Shown: piece after piece, positions 1-8,859 of the stretch
How the letters are laid out: each line of letters begins with the position of its first letter
Numbering within the stretch: position 1 is the stretch's first letter
Assembly: GCF_018130145.1 (NCBI RefSeq)
Contig: NZ_JAFCMB010000002.1
Coordinates: 124,001 to 188,000, forward strand
DNA: 64,000 bases
Direction of reading: 5' to 3'
Source of the DNA: Bradyrhizobium sp. AUGA SZCCT0176
Lineage (GTDB): Bacteria > Pseudomonadota > Alphaproteobacteria > Rhizobiales > Xanthobacteraceae
Program-made: the position numbers and the translations under genes
Notes under the pieces: model-generated
What the model was told of the DNA's origin: nothing
Seen by the model: only the letters and a program-made list of their open reading frames with translations
Database searches by the model: none

Positions 1-128
1 ATGCTGAACGGGGTCGCCAGCTCCCCGATCGTGAGTTCGCGTTCCGCGAGCTGGCCGAGCATGGCCCGCCGCGTCGGGTCAGCAAGGGCATGAAAGACGG
101 CGTCCAGATGAGCGTGTTGTTCAACCAT
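1..128 (-). CDS. ArsR-family transcriptional regulator, 5' part only
   Basis: The reverse strand reads MVEQHAHLDAVFHALADPTR followed by RRAMLGQLAERELTIGELATPFS and runs off the left edge. ALADPTRR...L...ELTIGELA is the standard N-terminal winged-helix opening of ArsR regulators of the type usually paired with AHSA1 proteins. The ATG at 128 is preferred over an in-frame ATG at 140, because the latter lies inside the putative -10 box. About 43 residues are visible; effector and C-terminus are outside the window. The closest AHSA1 partner seen here is at 1483-1941, separated by the cyclase gene, so the usual adjacent pair is not on this side unless it continues to the left. Confidence 0.85.
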   Translation of the reverse strand, partial: MVEQHAHLDAVFHALADPTRRAMLGQLAERELTIGELATPFS

Positions 129-135
129 GTGGTTT

Positions 136-173
136 AACATAGTCGCCTGAAACGGATTGTCAACCGATCGGTT
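136..173 (-). promoter_or_regulatory. Probable promoter and operator of the ArsR gene (leaderless)
   Basis: On the minus strand a TTGACA (158-163) and TATGTT (136-141) are 16 nt apart, a good sigma70-type pair. The ATG at 128 begins 7 nt after the -10 box, so the mRNA would be leaderless or nearly so. A perfect 12 bp palindrome AACCGATCGGTT (162-173) overlaps the -35 box and is a plausible autoregulatory ArsR operator. Inferred from sequence only. Confidence 0.45.
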
Positions 174-278
174 TAACTTCTTCGTGATGGGTTCCGCGGG
201 GGTTCCGGTGGCCCATTCTTACTTTGCATGGGGTTGTTTTCGCGATTTTGTGTTGTGCAGCCTTTGTCAGGTCGCCGA

Positions 279-1364
279 CTAGCCGTCCGGCACGGTGTAG
301 ACGTCGCAGGGAGCGGCGATGCCGCGCAGAGGATGCGTTCCCAGCGGGATCAGTTTTGCGGTGGTTTCACGAGCGACTGCGCCGGAAATCAAAACCGTTC
401 GGCCGAGCGGCCGGCAAAGTCCCTCGAGCCGGCTGACCAGATTGACGGCGGGACCGATCGCGGTGAAATCGAGCCGGTCCGCCGCACCGACATTGCCCCA
501 AAGGATCTCGCCGAGATGCAGCGCGGCGCCAAACGCCAGCGATGGCAACCCCTGCTCTCGCCTGATCCCATCAAGATGCGCCATCCCGGCTTGCGCGGAT
601 GTGACGGCACGAAGCGCCGCGTTGCAGGCATCGCCGAGATTTTCCCCAGCGACTGGAAAGATCGCCAGCATGCCGTCGCCGATGAATTTCAGCACCTCGC
701 CGCCGAAGGCGTGAACGGTGCCGGCCATGCAATCGAACCAGGCATCGAGCGCGGTGATGACGGAAGCCGGCGGCGAAGTCTCGGACAGCGCGGTGAAGCT
801 GCGCAGATCCGCATAGAGCAACGCGGCACGGATGGTTTCGCCGACATCGCGCCGTAGCGGTCCCGCCATAACGCGTGCCGCACTGCGCCGGCCAAGATAG
901 GCCTCGAGCGTTGCGGTCAGCGTCGCGCGCGCTGAAAGGGCTGCAAGTGGTGCCGCGGCAAAACGGGCGACCTCACGCAACCGGGCAATCTCTGTTGCCG
1001 TGAACTGACGCGGCCCGATCCATGAGAGCACCGGTCCATCCGATCCCGGCCCCACGACGTCTTCATGCACCATTCCGCCCGCGAGCCCGGCCAGCCAACG
1101 CCAGCCGGCATCGCCAGCGGAACGATTCTGTGCTGCATCCGCCGGCGCAAAACCCACCGCCTCGATCACCTCGCCGTTCTCCGCCCGCCACAACCAGGTG
1201 CGGCGGGCAATGATCGGATGCGGAACCGCGAGCGTCAGGGCGCCGCCGGCGAGCGGCAGATTATCAGCGATCAAATGCGCACCGAGTTCGGCAAGGAACC
1301 GCTCCGAACCCGGTGAAGCGCTCGCCGCATCGACCAACCATGTCAGCGTCGAATTGAGTTGCAT
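279..1364 (-). CDS. Class III adenylate/guanylate cyclase domain protein
   Basis: 361 aa from the ATG at 1364 (MQLNSTLTWLV). The C-terminal half is a class III cyclase catalytic domain: LLYADLRSF gives the first metal Asp (D186), FGGEVLKFIGDGMLAIFP the second (D230), and LDFTAIGPAVNLVSRLE is the base-recognition and transition-state region. The N-terminal ~170 residues look like a sensory, possibly GAF-like, region without an obvious membrane segment, so a cytoplasmic soluble cyclase making cAMP (or cGMP) from ATP/GTP is expected. A longer frame open to 1568 is not used because it overlaps the start of the AHSA1 gene and its extra residues do not look like cyclase sequence. Sensory input is unknown. 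Confidence 0.9.
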   Translation of the reverse strand: MQLNSTLTWLVDAASASPGSERFLAELGAHLIADNLPLAGGALTLAVPHPIIARRTWLWRAENGEVIEAVGFAPADAAQNRSAGDAGWRWLAGLAGGMVHEDVVGPGSDGPVLSWIGPRQFTATEIARLREVARFAAAPLAALSARATLTATLEAYLGRRSAARVMAGPLRRDVGETIRAALLYADLRSFTALSETSPPASVITALDAWFDCMAGTVHAFGGEVLKFIGDGMLAIFPVAGENLGDACNAALRAVTSAQAGMAHLDGIRREQGLPSLAFGAALHLGEILWGNVGAADRLDFTAIGPAVNLVSRLEGLCRPLGRTVLISGAVARETTAKLIPLGTHPLRGIAAPCDVYTVPDG

Positions 1365-1482
1365 GGGCCGATCATGTGGCAGCGGCGCGTCATTGTCATC
1401 AACCGCCCTTGGTAAATCCGCGCGCGGGCATATCTTCGCATCGGTTGCACCTTCTTCATGCCAACGAGCAACGAGGTTTTCG

Positions 1483-1941
1483 ATGACTGAAGCGTTCGTC
1501 GTCCAGCGCGAGACCCACATTGCGGCACCACGCGCCAGCGTGTTCGCCTTCCTCACCGATCCCGACAAGATCGTGCAATGGATGGGGACCGAGGCGACGA
1601 CACAGATGCACCCGGGCGGGCTCTATCTCCTGAAAGGCGTTGGCAGCGCCACGGCGCGCGGCGCCTTTCGTGAAGTCGTGCCGGTGCACCGCCTCGCCTA
1701 CAGTTTTGGCTGGGAAACCAATGACGAGGTGCCGCCGGGATCAAGCCTGATCGAAATCGATCTGATCGAACAGGATGGCGGCACGCTGCTGCGCATGACC
1801 CATAGCGGCCTTCCCAACGAGGCGACCCGCGCAAGCCATGACAAGGGTTGGGCGCATTATCTCGGCCGGCTGACCTCAGCCGCCGCCGGTCAAGATCCTG
1901 GTCCCGATCGGGGCCCGAACGGCACGCGCGACGTTGCTTGA
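1483..1941 (+). CDS. SRPBCC / AHSA1 (activator of Hsp90 ATPase-like) protein
   Basis: 152 aa from the ATG at 1483 (MTEAFVVQRETHIAAPRASV). The N-terminal strand followed by AP...VFAFLTDPDKIVQWMG and the C-terminal TLLRMTHSGLPNE...HDKGWAHYLGRL are hallmarks of the AHSA1 branch of the START-like SRPBCC superfamily, a hydrophobic-ligand-binding helix-grip fold. The biological role of the bacterial branch is mostly unknown. The gene is divergent from the cyclase (118 nt between starts). Longer in-frame starts exist upstream but are antisense to the cyclase. The last ~20 residues (AAAGQDPGPDRGPNG) are low complexity. Confidence 0.85.
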   Translation: MTEAFVVQRETHIAAPRASVFAFLTDPDKIVQWMGTEATTQMHPGGLYLLKGVGSATARGAFREVVPVHRLAYSFGWETNDEVPPGSSLIEIDLIEQDGGTLLRMTHSGLPNEATRASHDKGWAHYLGRLTSAAAGQDPGPDRGPNGTRDVA

Positions 1942-2040
1942 TGTCGCCTACCCTGCACGCCAATCTCATTTCCTGCTTATTTCAAATTGCGGCACGCCAG
2001 CGTGAAACGATTCCGAGATTCCGAGCGCTGAGTTTCGTCG

Positions 2041-2946
2041 TCAGCGCCACTCGAAATGACGTTCCTGCGCCAGCATGCCGGTGATCCAATCAACAAAGGC
2101 GATGATTTCCGGGTTGGCGCGGTCCTCGCGGCGATAGAGCAGCCGGTGAGCGACGGCAGGAATGCCGAGCGGCCCGAAAGGCATCGTCAATGCGCCCCGG
2201 CGCAGATGGTCACCCGCCTGCAAGGTCGATTCGAGAGCGAGGCCAAGCCCGTCTGCCGCGACAGCAAGCGCAAGATGGGCCCGGTCGAATTGCAGGCCGC
2301 GCGGATTGAGCGGCACCAGCCGCGCGTGCCTGGCCGACCATTGGTCCCACGGCACCACGCAACGCAGCGAGTGGATCAGCGGCACGCGGGCGATATCGGC
2401 AGGGCTCGTCAACCGATGCTCGGCGACGAAGCCTGCGCTCGCCAGCGGCACGATCAACTCCTCGACGAGCGGCACCGCCTCGCAGGATTCCGGCACCGGA
2501 CGCGCATACTGGATATCGACCAGGATGCCGTCCTGGCCGAGCCGCGCCGGCTCGTGACTGGCGTAGAGCGCAACGTCGATCGCCGGGTGCTCGCGCAGGA
2601 ACTGGCCGAGCCGTGGCACCAGCCAAAGCGTCGCGAAGCTTGGCGAGGCGTGGATCGGGAGCCGGCGCACGCCGGCGCCGGAGGCGACGCGGCTGGTTGC
2701 GGTCACGAGCCGGGCGAAGCTCTCCCCTATCGATGCGCTGTAGGTCAGCGCCTCCTCAGTTGGGATGACGGTTCGCTTGACGCGCAGGAACAGCGGGCGC
2801 CCGAGCGTGCCTTCCAGCGCACGCATCTGATGGCTGATCGCAGAAGGCGTCAGGTTCAACAGCTTGGCCGCGCCGACAAAGCTGCCGGCCTCCATCACGG
2901 CGCGGAAGGTCAGCAGCCACTGCAAGGGCGGCAACTCGCCAATCAT
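2041..2946 (-). CDS. LysR-family transcriptional regulator (GcvA-like)
   Basis: 301 aa from the ATG at 2946 (MIGELPPLQWLLTFRAVMEA). The N-terminal winged HTH is clear (GSFVGAAKLLNLTPSAISHQ, then LEGTLGRPLFLR), followed by a periplasmic-binding-like effector domain. PPLQWLLTF...SFVGAA...LTPSAISHQ resembles the GcvA branch. It is transcribed away from the SAF-domain oxidoreductase and TRAP transporter operon, with a 287 bp shared intergenic region, so it most likely controls that operon in response to the transported carboxylate. An upstream in-frame extension to 3042 is open but would consume the promoter region. Confidence 0.9.
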   Translation of the reverse strand: MIGELPPLQWLLTFRAVMEAGSFVGAAKLLNLTPSAISHQMRALEGTLGRPLFLRVKRTVIPTEEALTYSASIGESFARLVTATSRVASGAGVRRLPIHASPSFATLWLVPRLGQFLREHPAIDVALYASHEPARLGQDGILVDIQYARPVPESCEAVPLVEELIVPLASAGFVAEHRLTSPADIARVPLIHSLRCVVPWDQWSARHARLVPLNPRGLQFDRAHLALAVAADGLGLALESTLQAGDHLRRGALTMPFGPLGIPAVAHRLLYRREDRANPEIIAFVDWITGMLAQERHFEWR

Positions 2947-3233
2947 CGACGAATATAGCTCATCGATTCGAGCATCCTTATTCGCTTTTGTTGCCCCATT
3001 TGCCAATGCTAGCACGCATAAATGAGGAATGCAGCTCATCAAAAGAAGCTGCTAGCGCTCGGGAAGAGACGTCACCCGCCATCGTGGGGGGCGAAGACCG
3101 GCAGGCGGCGCAAGCCCCTGGTGGTCGCTGTATGCCGCCTGGTACGCGGCACGGCACTCGCTGTTTCCGTCGATTCCTCACTGGATGAGGCTGGCCCGAT
3201 CGTCGATCGGCCGAAGGCGGAAGGCGCACCAAC
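2947..3233. promoter_or_regulatory. Divergent LysR / oxidoreductase intergenic region with dyad
   Basis: No gene is supported here. It holds an interrupted dyad ATGAG-N8-CTCAT at 3022-3039 and a repeated AGCTCATC word at 2957-2964 and 3033-3040, features expected of LysR-type binding sites between divergent genes. The site assignment is inference. Confidence 0.35.
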
Positions 3234-4592
3234 ATGAACCTGCATCGCATGCTCCTGGAACGGAAGGCGGCCGGACGGCCGGTCACGGTCGCCATCATCG
3301 GCGCCGGAAAATTCGGAACGATGTTCCTCTCGCAAGCCCGCAACACCGACGGCATGCACATCGTCGGCGTCGCCGACCTCAACACCGCGCGCGCCCGCTC
3401 GCAGTTGCAGCTCGCCTGCTGGCCGCAGGAGCAATATGCGGCCGCCTCGATCGAGGACGCGCTCAAGAATGGCGCGACGCATATCACCGACGATGGCGAC
3501 AAGCTGGTCACCCATCCCGGCGTCGAGGTCGTCATCGAAGCGACGGGCGATCCCGGCGCCGGCATCCGCTTCGCGCTGAAAGCAATCGAGCACGGCAAAC
3601 ACATCATCATGGTCAACGTCGAAGCCGACGCCGTCGCCGGCCCGATCCTGGCCCGCAAGGCGGCCGCGGCCGGCGTGGTCTATTCGCTCGCCTGGGGCGA
3701 CCAGCCGGCGCTGATCGCCGACCATGTCGACTGGGCGCGCGCGGCAGGCTTCAAAGTGGTGTCGGCCGGCAAGGGCACGCGCTACCACCCGACCTACCAC
3801 CAGTCGACCCCCGACACGGTCTGGGACATTCTCGACAAGTACATGAAGATCAAGGATCGCAATTCGATCAATCCGAAGATGTTCAACAGCTTCGTCGACG
3901 GCACCAAGTCGGGCATCGAGATGACCGCCGTCTGCAACGCGACCGGCCTTCATGCGCAGGCCGACGGCCTCTCCTTCCCGCCGGCGACACGTTTCGAGCA
4001 TGCCGAGATATGCAAGCCGAAATCGGACGGCGGCGTTCTGGAGCGCAGTGGCGTTACCGAGGTCACGTCTTCCGTCTATCGCGACGGCACCGATGTCGCC
4101 AACAGCCTCGTCATGGGGACCTATGTCGTCTTCGAGAGCGACAGCGCCTATAGCGAGGAGTGCTTCCGCGAGTACAGCATGCTGCCGGACAAGACCGGCA
4201 AATATTCCTGCCTGTACCGGCCGATCCACATGATCGGACTGGAACTCGGCATCTCGGTCGCATCGGCCGCGCTGCGCAAGGAGCCGACGGGCGCGCCGAT
4301 CATGTTCAACTCGGATGTCGTCGCCACCGCCAAGCGCGCGCTCAAGGCCGGCGAGATGCTCGACGGCGAAGGCGGCTTCTGCGTCTGGGGCAAGCAGACA
4401 CCCGCCTCGGCCTCGCTCGATGAAGGTTATCTGCCGCTCGGGCTTGCCCACAACGTCAAGCTCAAGACCGACATCGCCGAAGGCCAGCGCCTGAAATGGA
4501 GCGACGTCGCCTACGACCCCGCCAATCTCGCCGTAATAGTCCGGCGCGAGATGGAGGCGGCCTTCGCGCGCCCCAACACCCGCGTCGCCTGA
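3234..4592 (+). CDS. NAD(P)-dependent oxidoreductase with C-terminal SAF domain (homoserine-dehydrogenase-like)
   Basis: 452 aa. The N-terminal Rossmann fold shows VAIIGAGKFGTMFLSQA, then VVIEATGDPGAG and HGKHIIMVNVEAD as in homoserine-dehydrogenase-like enzymes. The C-terminal part (GAPIMFNSDVVATAKRALKA, then YLPLGLAHNVKLKTDIAEGQ) is a SAF domain, the fold also found in altronate dehydratases and sialic acid synthases. Such proteins are usually encoded next to transporters for sugar acids or hydroxy-acids; the exact substrate is not established. It is followed 86 nt later by dctP and probably shares its transcript, with the divergent LysR as regulator. The role as a sugar-acid oxidoreductase/isomerase is inference from context. 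Confidence 0.8.
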   Translation: MNLHRMLLERKAAGRPVTVAIIGAGKFGTMFLSQARNTDGMHIVGVADLNTARARSQLQLACWPQEQYAAASIEDALKNGATHITDDGDKLVTHPGVEVVIEATGDPGAGIRFALKAIEHGKHIIMVNVEADAVAGPILARKAAAAGVVYSLAWGDQPALIADHVDWARAAGFKVVSAGKGTRYHPTYHQSTPDTVWDILDKYMKIKDRNSINPKMFNSFVDGTKSGIEMTAVCNATGLHAQADGLSFPPATRFEHAEICKPKSDGGVLERSGVTEVTSSVYRDGTDVANSLVMGTYVVFESDSAYSEECFREYSMLPDKTGKYSCLYRPIHMIGLELGISVASAALRKEPTGAPIMFNSDVVATAKRALKAGEMLDGEGGFCVWGKQTPASASLDEGYLPLGLAHNVKLKTDIAEGQRLKWSDVAYDPANLAVIVRREMEAAFARPNTRVA

Positions 4593-4678
4593 CCGACTTC
4601 ATGACGGGGCGCCGTTGCGCCCCGCCATCGCCCCAGAGCCCGAACAACGGGCCGAACCACAACCGAGGAGGACTAACC

Positions 4679-5674
4679 ATGACGACCAAGGGACGAAGCT
4701 ATCTATCCCGCCGCGCCATGCTCGGCGGGCTCGCGACCGGCGCGGCGCTGATCGGCATGCCGGGCGTGCTCAGGGCCCAGAAGCTCAGTTGGATCGGCGC
4801 CAGCGCAGCCTCGCAGCAGGATTTCATCGGCATCAGCCTTGATTTCTTCAGCAAGCGCGTCGCCGAACTGAGCAAGGGCCAGATCGAAATCACCGGCCAC
4901 CATGGCGGCGCGCTCGGCGGCGAACGCGAGCATGTCGAGGCCGTCCTCCAGGGCGCGATCCAGATCGCAACACCGGGCCAGGGTGTGGTCGCCGGCTGGT
5001 ACCGCCCGGCAGAGGTCTGGACCCATCCCTATTTGTTCAAGGACGTCGCCCACAAGGATCGCGTGTGGGACACGATGCGCGCCGAATATCAGGATGACAT
5101 CGCCAAGACCTCCAAGCTGCGGCCGCTCGGCGCGATCCCGCGCATGCCGCGCATGCTCTCCTGCAACCGGGTGGTGAAAGTGCCAGCCGACATGAAGGGG
5201 CTCAAAATCCGGGTGCCGGAAACCGCGCTCTGGCGCCGCACCTTCGAGCTGTTCGGCGCCTCGCCTACCCCGCTTCCCTTCCCCGAAGTTTTCCAGGCCC
5301 TGAAGTCGAGCGTGATCGACGGCCAGGAGAACCCGATGGGCCTGACCTACAATTCCGGCATCTTCGACGCCAACACCCATCTGTCGCTGACCGAGCACAT
5401 GATGCAGGACAACTGCGTCGTCATGAGCGAACAGGCCTACCAGAAACTGAGCCCGGAGCTGCGCCAGGCCGTCGACCAGGCCGCGCGCGACATGGAAGCC
5501 GAGATGCGGCCGAAGGTGATCGGCGACGACGTTCGCATCCTGGAACTGATCAAGGCCAAGAAGATCGTGATCTCCGAGGTCGACAAGGCGGCCTTCACGG
5601 CGACCGTGAAGGGCCTGACCACCGAGTTTCCGGCCGGCAAGAAATGGGCCGACCGCATCGGCCAGATCGCCTGA
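4679..5674 (+). CDS. dctP: TRAP transporter solute-binding protein (DctP family)
   Basis: 331 aa from the ATG at 4679, behind the ribosome binding site GAGGAGG. The N-terminus has SRRAMLGG followed by a hydrophobic stretch ending LRAQ, a Tat-like export signal. The mature part has the DctP signatures: GGALGGEREHVEAVLQGAIQ, DMKGLKIRVPET, FPEVFQALKSSVIDGQENP and LTEHMMQDNCVVMSE. The arginine in the KIRVPE motif normally binds the ligand carboxylate. It captures an organic or sugar acid in the periplasm for the DctQM membrane complex encoded next. Confidence 0.95.
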   Translation: MTTKGRSYLSRRAMLGGLATGAALIGMPGVLRAQKLSWIGASAASQQDFIGISLDFFSKRVAELSKGQIEITGHHGGALGGEREHVEAVLQGAIQIATPGQGVVAGWYRPAEVWTHPYLFKDVAHKDRVWDTMRAEYQDDIAKTSKLRPLGAIPRMPRMLSCNRVVKVPADMKGLKIRVPETALWRRTFELFGASPTPLPFPEVFQALKSSVIDGQENPMGLTYNSGIFDANTHLSLTEHMMQDNCVVMSEQAYQKLSPELRQAVDQAARDMEAEMRPKVIGDDVRILELIKAKKIVISEVDKAAFTATVKGLTTEFPAGKKWADRIGQIA

Positions 5675-5779
5675 TGCGTTCAGACCCGCTGCGGACGCGC
5701 ACCGCTTCGGTCCACGGCCGAGGCGGCGCGTGAGCGCGTCCGGGGCGGGCAATTGTTGTTTGACAGCGGAGCATCCCGC

Positions 5780-6280
5780 GTGAAGGCGCTCATCGGCAGG
5801 CTATCGGACGGCATCACCGAGATCGCCAAGTTCGCGCTCGGGCTCTGCGTCGCGGCGATCGTGCTGATCACGCTCGCCGCCGTGTGGTGGCGCTATGTCA
5901 TCAACGCACCGATTGCCTGGGTCGAGCAGGTCTCCAACATCCTGTTCATCTGGATCACCTTCATCGGCGCGGCCGTGCTTTACCGGCAAAAGCTGCATAT
6001 CGGCGTCGACATGTTCATCGGCATGCTCAAGGGACGCGCCCAGCAGGTGATGTTCTGGGTGATCGAACTCGCCAACCTGACCTTCATCATGGTGCTGTTC
6101 GTCTACAGCCTGAAGCTCTCGATCGACGTCCTGCCCAACACCTATGGCGCGCTCGATATCACCCCGGCCTTCTTCTATTTCTCGGCGCCGGTCTCCTGCG
6201 CGATGATGATGCTCTACTTCATCGAGAAGATCGTCGATCCCTCCAAGCGGCAGCCTGACGGCTTCGCGGGGGATTTCTGA
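5780..6280 (+). CDS. dctQ: TRAP transporter small permease (DctQ family)
   Basis: 166 aa from the GTG at 5780, chosen because GGAG lies 7-8 nt upstream; a TTG at 5753 in the same frame would add nine residues. Four hydrophobic helices are visible (FALGLCVAAIVLITLAAVWW, ILFIWITFIGAAVL, LTFIMVLFVYSLKL, FYFSAPVSCAMMMLYFI) with the family motif WVEQVSNILFIWITFIGAA. It is the small membrane subunit bridging DctP and DctM. One nucleotide separates its stop from the dctM start. Confidence 0.9.
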   Translation: MKALIGRLSDGITEIAKFALGLCVAAIVLITLAAVWWRYVINAPIAWVEQVSNILFIWITFIGAAVLYRQKLHIGVDMFIGMLKGRAQQVMFWVIELANLTFIMVLFVYSLKLSIDVLPNTYGALDITPAFFYFSAPVSCAMMMLYFIEKIVDPSKRQPDGFAGDF

Positions 6281-6281
6281 G

Positions 6282-7574
6282 ATGAGCACCGTTCTGATCG
6301 GCGGCTTCTTCCTGCTGCTCGCCCTGTCGGTGCCGATTGCCTTCGCGATGGGGCTCGCCACTATCGGCGCGATCTTGACCCATGGCTCGCTGCCGATGTC
6401 GATCCTGGCGCAGCGCACGCTGGTCGGCGCCGATTCCTACGCGCTGCTCGCAATCCCCTTCTTCATCCTGGCCGGAAACCTGATGAATGGCGGCGGCATC
6501 ACCCACCAGATCATCAGCCTCGCCAACGCCATGGTCGGCCGGTTCCGCGGCGGTCTGGCGCTGACCTCGGTGACGGCGGCGATGATCTTCTCCGGCCTGT
6601 CGGGCTCGGCGGCGGCCGACGCCTCGGCGCTCGGCAAGGTGCTGATCCCGGCTATGAAGAAACAGGGCTATGGCGGCGGTTTCGCCGCGGCGCTAATGGC
6701 GGCGGCCTGCGTCAACGGACCGATCATCCCGCCCTCGATCCCGCTGGTCATCTACGGGCTATCCGCAGGAAAGGGCGTCTCCATCATCGCGCTGTTCCTC
6801 GGCGGCATCGTGCCGGGCGTCCTGCTTGCGCTGTCGCTGATGGTCGCGGCCTACTGGATTTCGGTGAAGCGCAACTACCCGGTCTCGGAAGCCGTGCCGA
6901 TCCGGCAGATTCCTCGGCTCTTCCTGCCGGCAAGCTGGGCGCTCATGATGCCGGTGATCATCCTGATCGGCGTCACCGGCGGCATCGTCACGGTCACCGA
7001 AAGCGCCACCATCGCCGTGGTCTACGCCGCCTTCATCGGCTTCTTCGTCTACCGGGAGCTCAGCCTCAGGACGATCTGGCCGATCCTGATCCAGACCGCC
7101 CTCGACACCGCGCTGGTGATGTTCATCATCGCGCTGTCATCGGGTTTCGGCTGGCTGCTCGCGGTCTCCGGCACGCCGCGCGCGCTCGCGGTCTGGATCG
7201 GCTCCCTCTCCTCGGATCCGACGATCATCCTCATGATGATCAACGTCTTCCTGCTCATCATCGGCATCTTCATGGAGCCGCTGCCGGCGATGTTCATTCT
7301 GATCCCGGTGCTGGTGCCGGTGGTCCAGGCCGTCGGCATCGACCTCGTCCATTTCGGACTGGTGATGGTGTTCAACCTCTGCCTCGGGCTGATCACGCCA
7401 CCGGTCGGCATCCTGCTCTACATCTGCGCCAACTTCGCCGGCGTGAAGCTGGAAGAGGAGAGCCGTGAACTCGGCCCCTTCCTGGGCGCCGGGGTCGCGG
7501 TGCTGATCATCATCTCGCTGTTTCCCGCGACGGTATTGTGGCTACCGAAACTGCTTGTGGGCTACGGCCAGTAG
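6282..7574 (+). CDS. dctM: TRAP transporter large permease (DctM family)
   Basis: 430 aa, fully hydrophobic with about 12 membrane segments. Family signatures are AIPFFILAGNLMNGGGIT, FSGLSGSAAADASALGKVLIPAM (conserved gly/ser-rich segment) and MEPLPAMFILIPVLVPVV, then LCLGLITPPVGILLY near the C-terminus. It is the ion-motive-force-driven transport subunit. Position and spacing make it the last gene of the SAF-oxidoreductase, dctP, dctQ, dctM operon, ending 45 nt before a convergent binding-protein gene. Confidence 0.95.
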   Translation: MSTVLIGGFFLLLALSVPIAFAMGLATIGAILTHGSLPMSILAQRTLVGADSYALLAIPFFILAGNLMNGGGITHQIISLANAMVGRFRGGLALTSVTAAMIFSGLSGSAAADASALGKVLIPAMKKQGYGGGFAAALMAAACVNGPIIPPSIPLVIYGLSAGKGVSIIALFLGGIVPGVLLALSLMVAAYWISVKRNYPVSEAVPIRQIPRLFLPASWALMMPVIILIGVTGGIVTVTESATIAVVYAAFIGFFVYRELSLRTIWPILIQTALDTALVMFIIALSSGFGWLLAVSGTPRALAVWIGSLSSDPTIILMMINVFLLIIGIFMEPLPAMFILIPVLVPVVQAVGIDLVHFGLVMVFNLCLGLITPPVGILLYICANFAGVKLEEESRELGPFLGAGVAVLIIISLFPATVLWLPKLLVGYGQ

Positions 7575-7619
7575 ACCGCGGCGGAGCCTTCGGAGGTGTT
7601 CGATGCTGCGCCTCCGCAC

Positions 7620-8783
7620 TCACCGATCCGCCAATTTGCATCCCGGCTGCGGCGCAATCTGGCCCAGCGCGCGGACCGTGACGAGTTCGCTCCCCTGCGT
7701 CTTGGCGATAAACATGTTCATCGTCGCGTAATGGTTCTGGTCGATCGTCACCGGCCCGGTCGGCGATGCAAAGACGAGCCCCGCCAGCGCGTCGATGATG
7801 GCCTCCTTGTCGACCTTGCCGGCCTTCTCGATCGCCGCCTTGAGTGCGATCAGCGTGTTGTAGTGGGTCATGACATAGTTCGACACCAGGACGTCGGCGC
7901 CGGCCTCAGAGCGAACCTTGCCGACGAAGGCCTTGATGGCGGGATCGTCGCTGGTGGCGACCGAAGGCACCGCCGTATACATGTTCTGGCCTTTGCCGCG
8001 GAAAATGCCGAGATCGATTTCGGACAACCCGAGGAATGCGACCGTGGTTTCCCTGAACAACCCCTGCTCGTCGGCCTGCCGGATGAAATCGATGCCGTCG
8101 CCTTTCAGCGCGAACAGCAGCACCTTCGGTTTGGCCGCCGCCACCTGCGCGATCAGCGGGGTGAAATCCGTCTCCGTGCCCAGCGTATATTGCGTGCCGA
8201 CGATTTTGCCGCCGAGCTTCTCAATCAGCGGCTTTGCGATATCGAACATCTGGTGCGGCCAGACCCGGTCGGCGCCCAAGAGGAAATAAGTATTGCCGAA
8301 GGTCTGGTTCATGTAGGGCAGTAATTGGCCCATGTCCTGGTTGGGCACGGTCGAGAACGAGAAAACATAGCGGCTGCACTTGCCGCCCTCGTAATTGGTG
8401 GCGTAGAGCAGCGGTGTCTTCAGGTTCTCGGCGATTGGCACGATCGCATTCAGGTTCGCCGAGGTGATGGGGCCGACTACCGCGACAACGCCATCGGCGA
8501 TCAACTTGCGCATCGCGTCCTCGGCGGAGGGCGGCCCCGTCTTGTCGTCGGCGTAAATCACTTCAATCGGTCTGCCGAGAACACCTCCCGCCGCGTTGAT
8601 CTCCCTGGCCGCGAGGTCGAGCCCGAGCTTGGCCTGCTGGCCGTAAAGCTCAACGCCGCCGGAAAACGGCAGCACCGCGCCGATGCGGATCGGTTCGGCG
8701 GCATCGGCGCCTGTTGAAGGGCTGAAGCCTACGCCACATACCAGCAGCGCGAGCGCCATGCGTTTGATCGACCGCAACGCCAT
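7620..8783 (-). CDS. ABC transporter type I periplasmic binding protein (amino acid / amide type), orphan
   Basis: 387 aa with an N-terminal signal peptide (MALRSIKRMALALLVCGVGF ... ADAAEP). The mature protein starts PIRIGAVLPFSGGVELYGQQ, then GLDLAAREINAAGGVLGRPIE and VVGPITSANLNAI, the pattern of the leucine/amide-binding (Peripla_BP_6, LivK/FmdD/UrtA) family. No permease or ATPase lies beside it, so it must work with a system elsewhere or act in sensing. It lies between the TRAP operon (convergent) and kdgD on the same strand, 76 nt downstream of the kdgD upstream region boundary, so it may be regulated separately. Ligand not predictable. Confidence 0.9.
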   Translation of the reverse strand: MALRSIKRMALALLVCGVGFSPSTGADAAEPIRIGAVLPFSGGVELYGQQAKLGLDLAAREINAAGGVLGRPIEVIYADDKTGPPSAEDAMRKLIADGVVAVVGPITSANLNAIVPIAENLKTPLLYATNYEGGKCSRYVFSFSTVPNQDMGQLLPYMNQTFGNTYFLLGADRVWPHQMFDIAKPLIEKLGGKIVGTQYTLGTETDFTPLIAQVAAAKPKVLLFALKGDGIDFIRQADEQGLFRETTVAFLGLSEIDLGIFRGKGQNMYTAVPSVATSDDPAIKAFVGKVRSEAGADVLVSNYVMTHYNTLIALKAAIEKAGKVDKEAIIDALAGLVFASPTGPVTIDQNHYATMNMFIAKTQGSELVTVRALGQIAPQPGCKLADR

Positions 8784-8859
8784 ACGCGTCCCCTCCGCAA
8801 CCGAGAATCGGTTGCGGACGAGCCTACAAGGGATTTGTTAGGCGTGCAGCCGCACGAAC

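Noticed and set aside
1365..1568. 68-residue N-terminal extension of the cyclase
   Set aside because: Overlaps the AHSA1 start and has no cyclase-like or sensor-like sequence; ATG at 1364 gives a coherent protein.
3072..4451. 459-codon minus-strand frame opposite the SAF-domain oxidoreductase
   Set aside because: Antisense shadow without recognisable domains.
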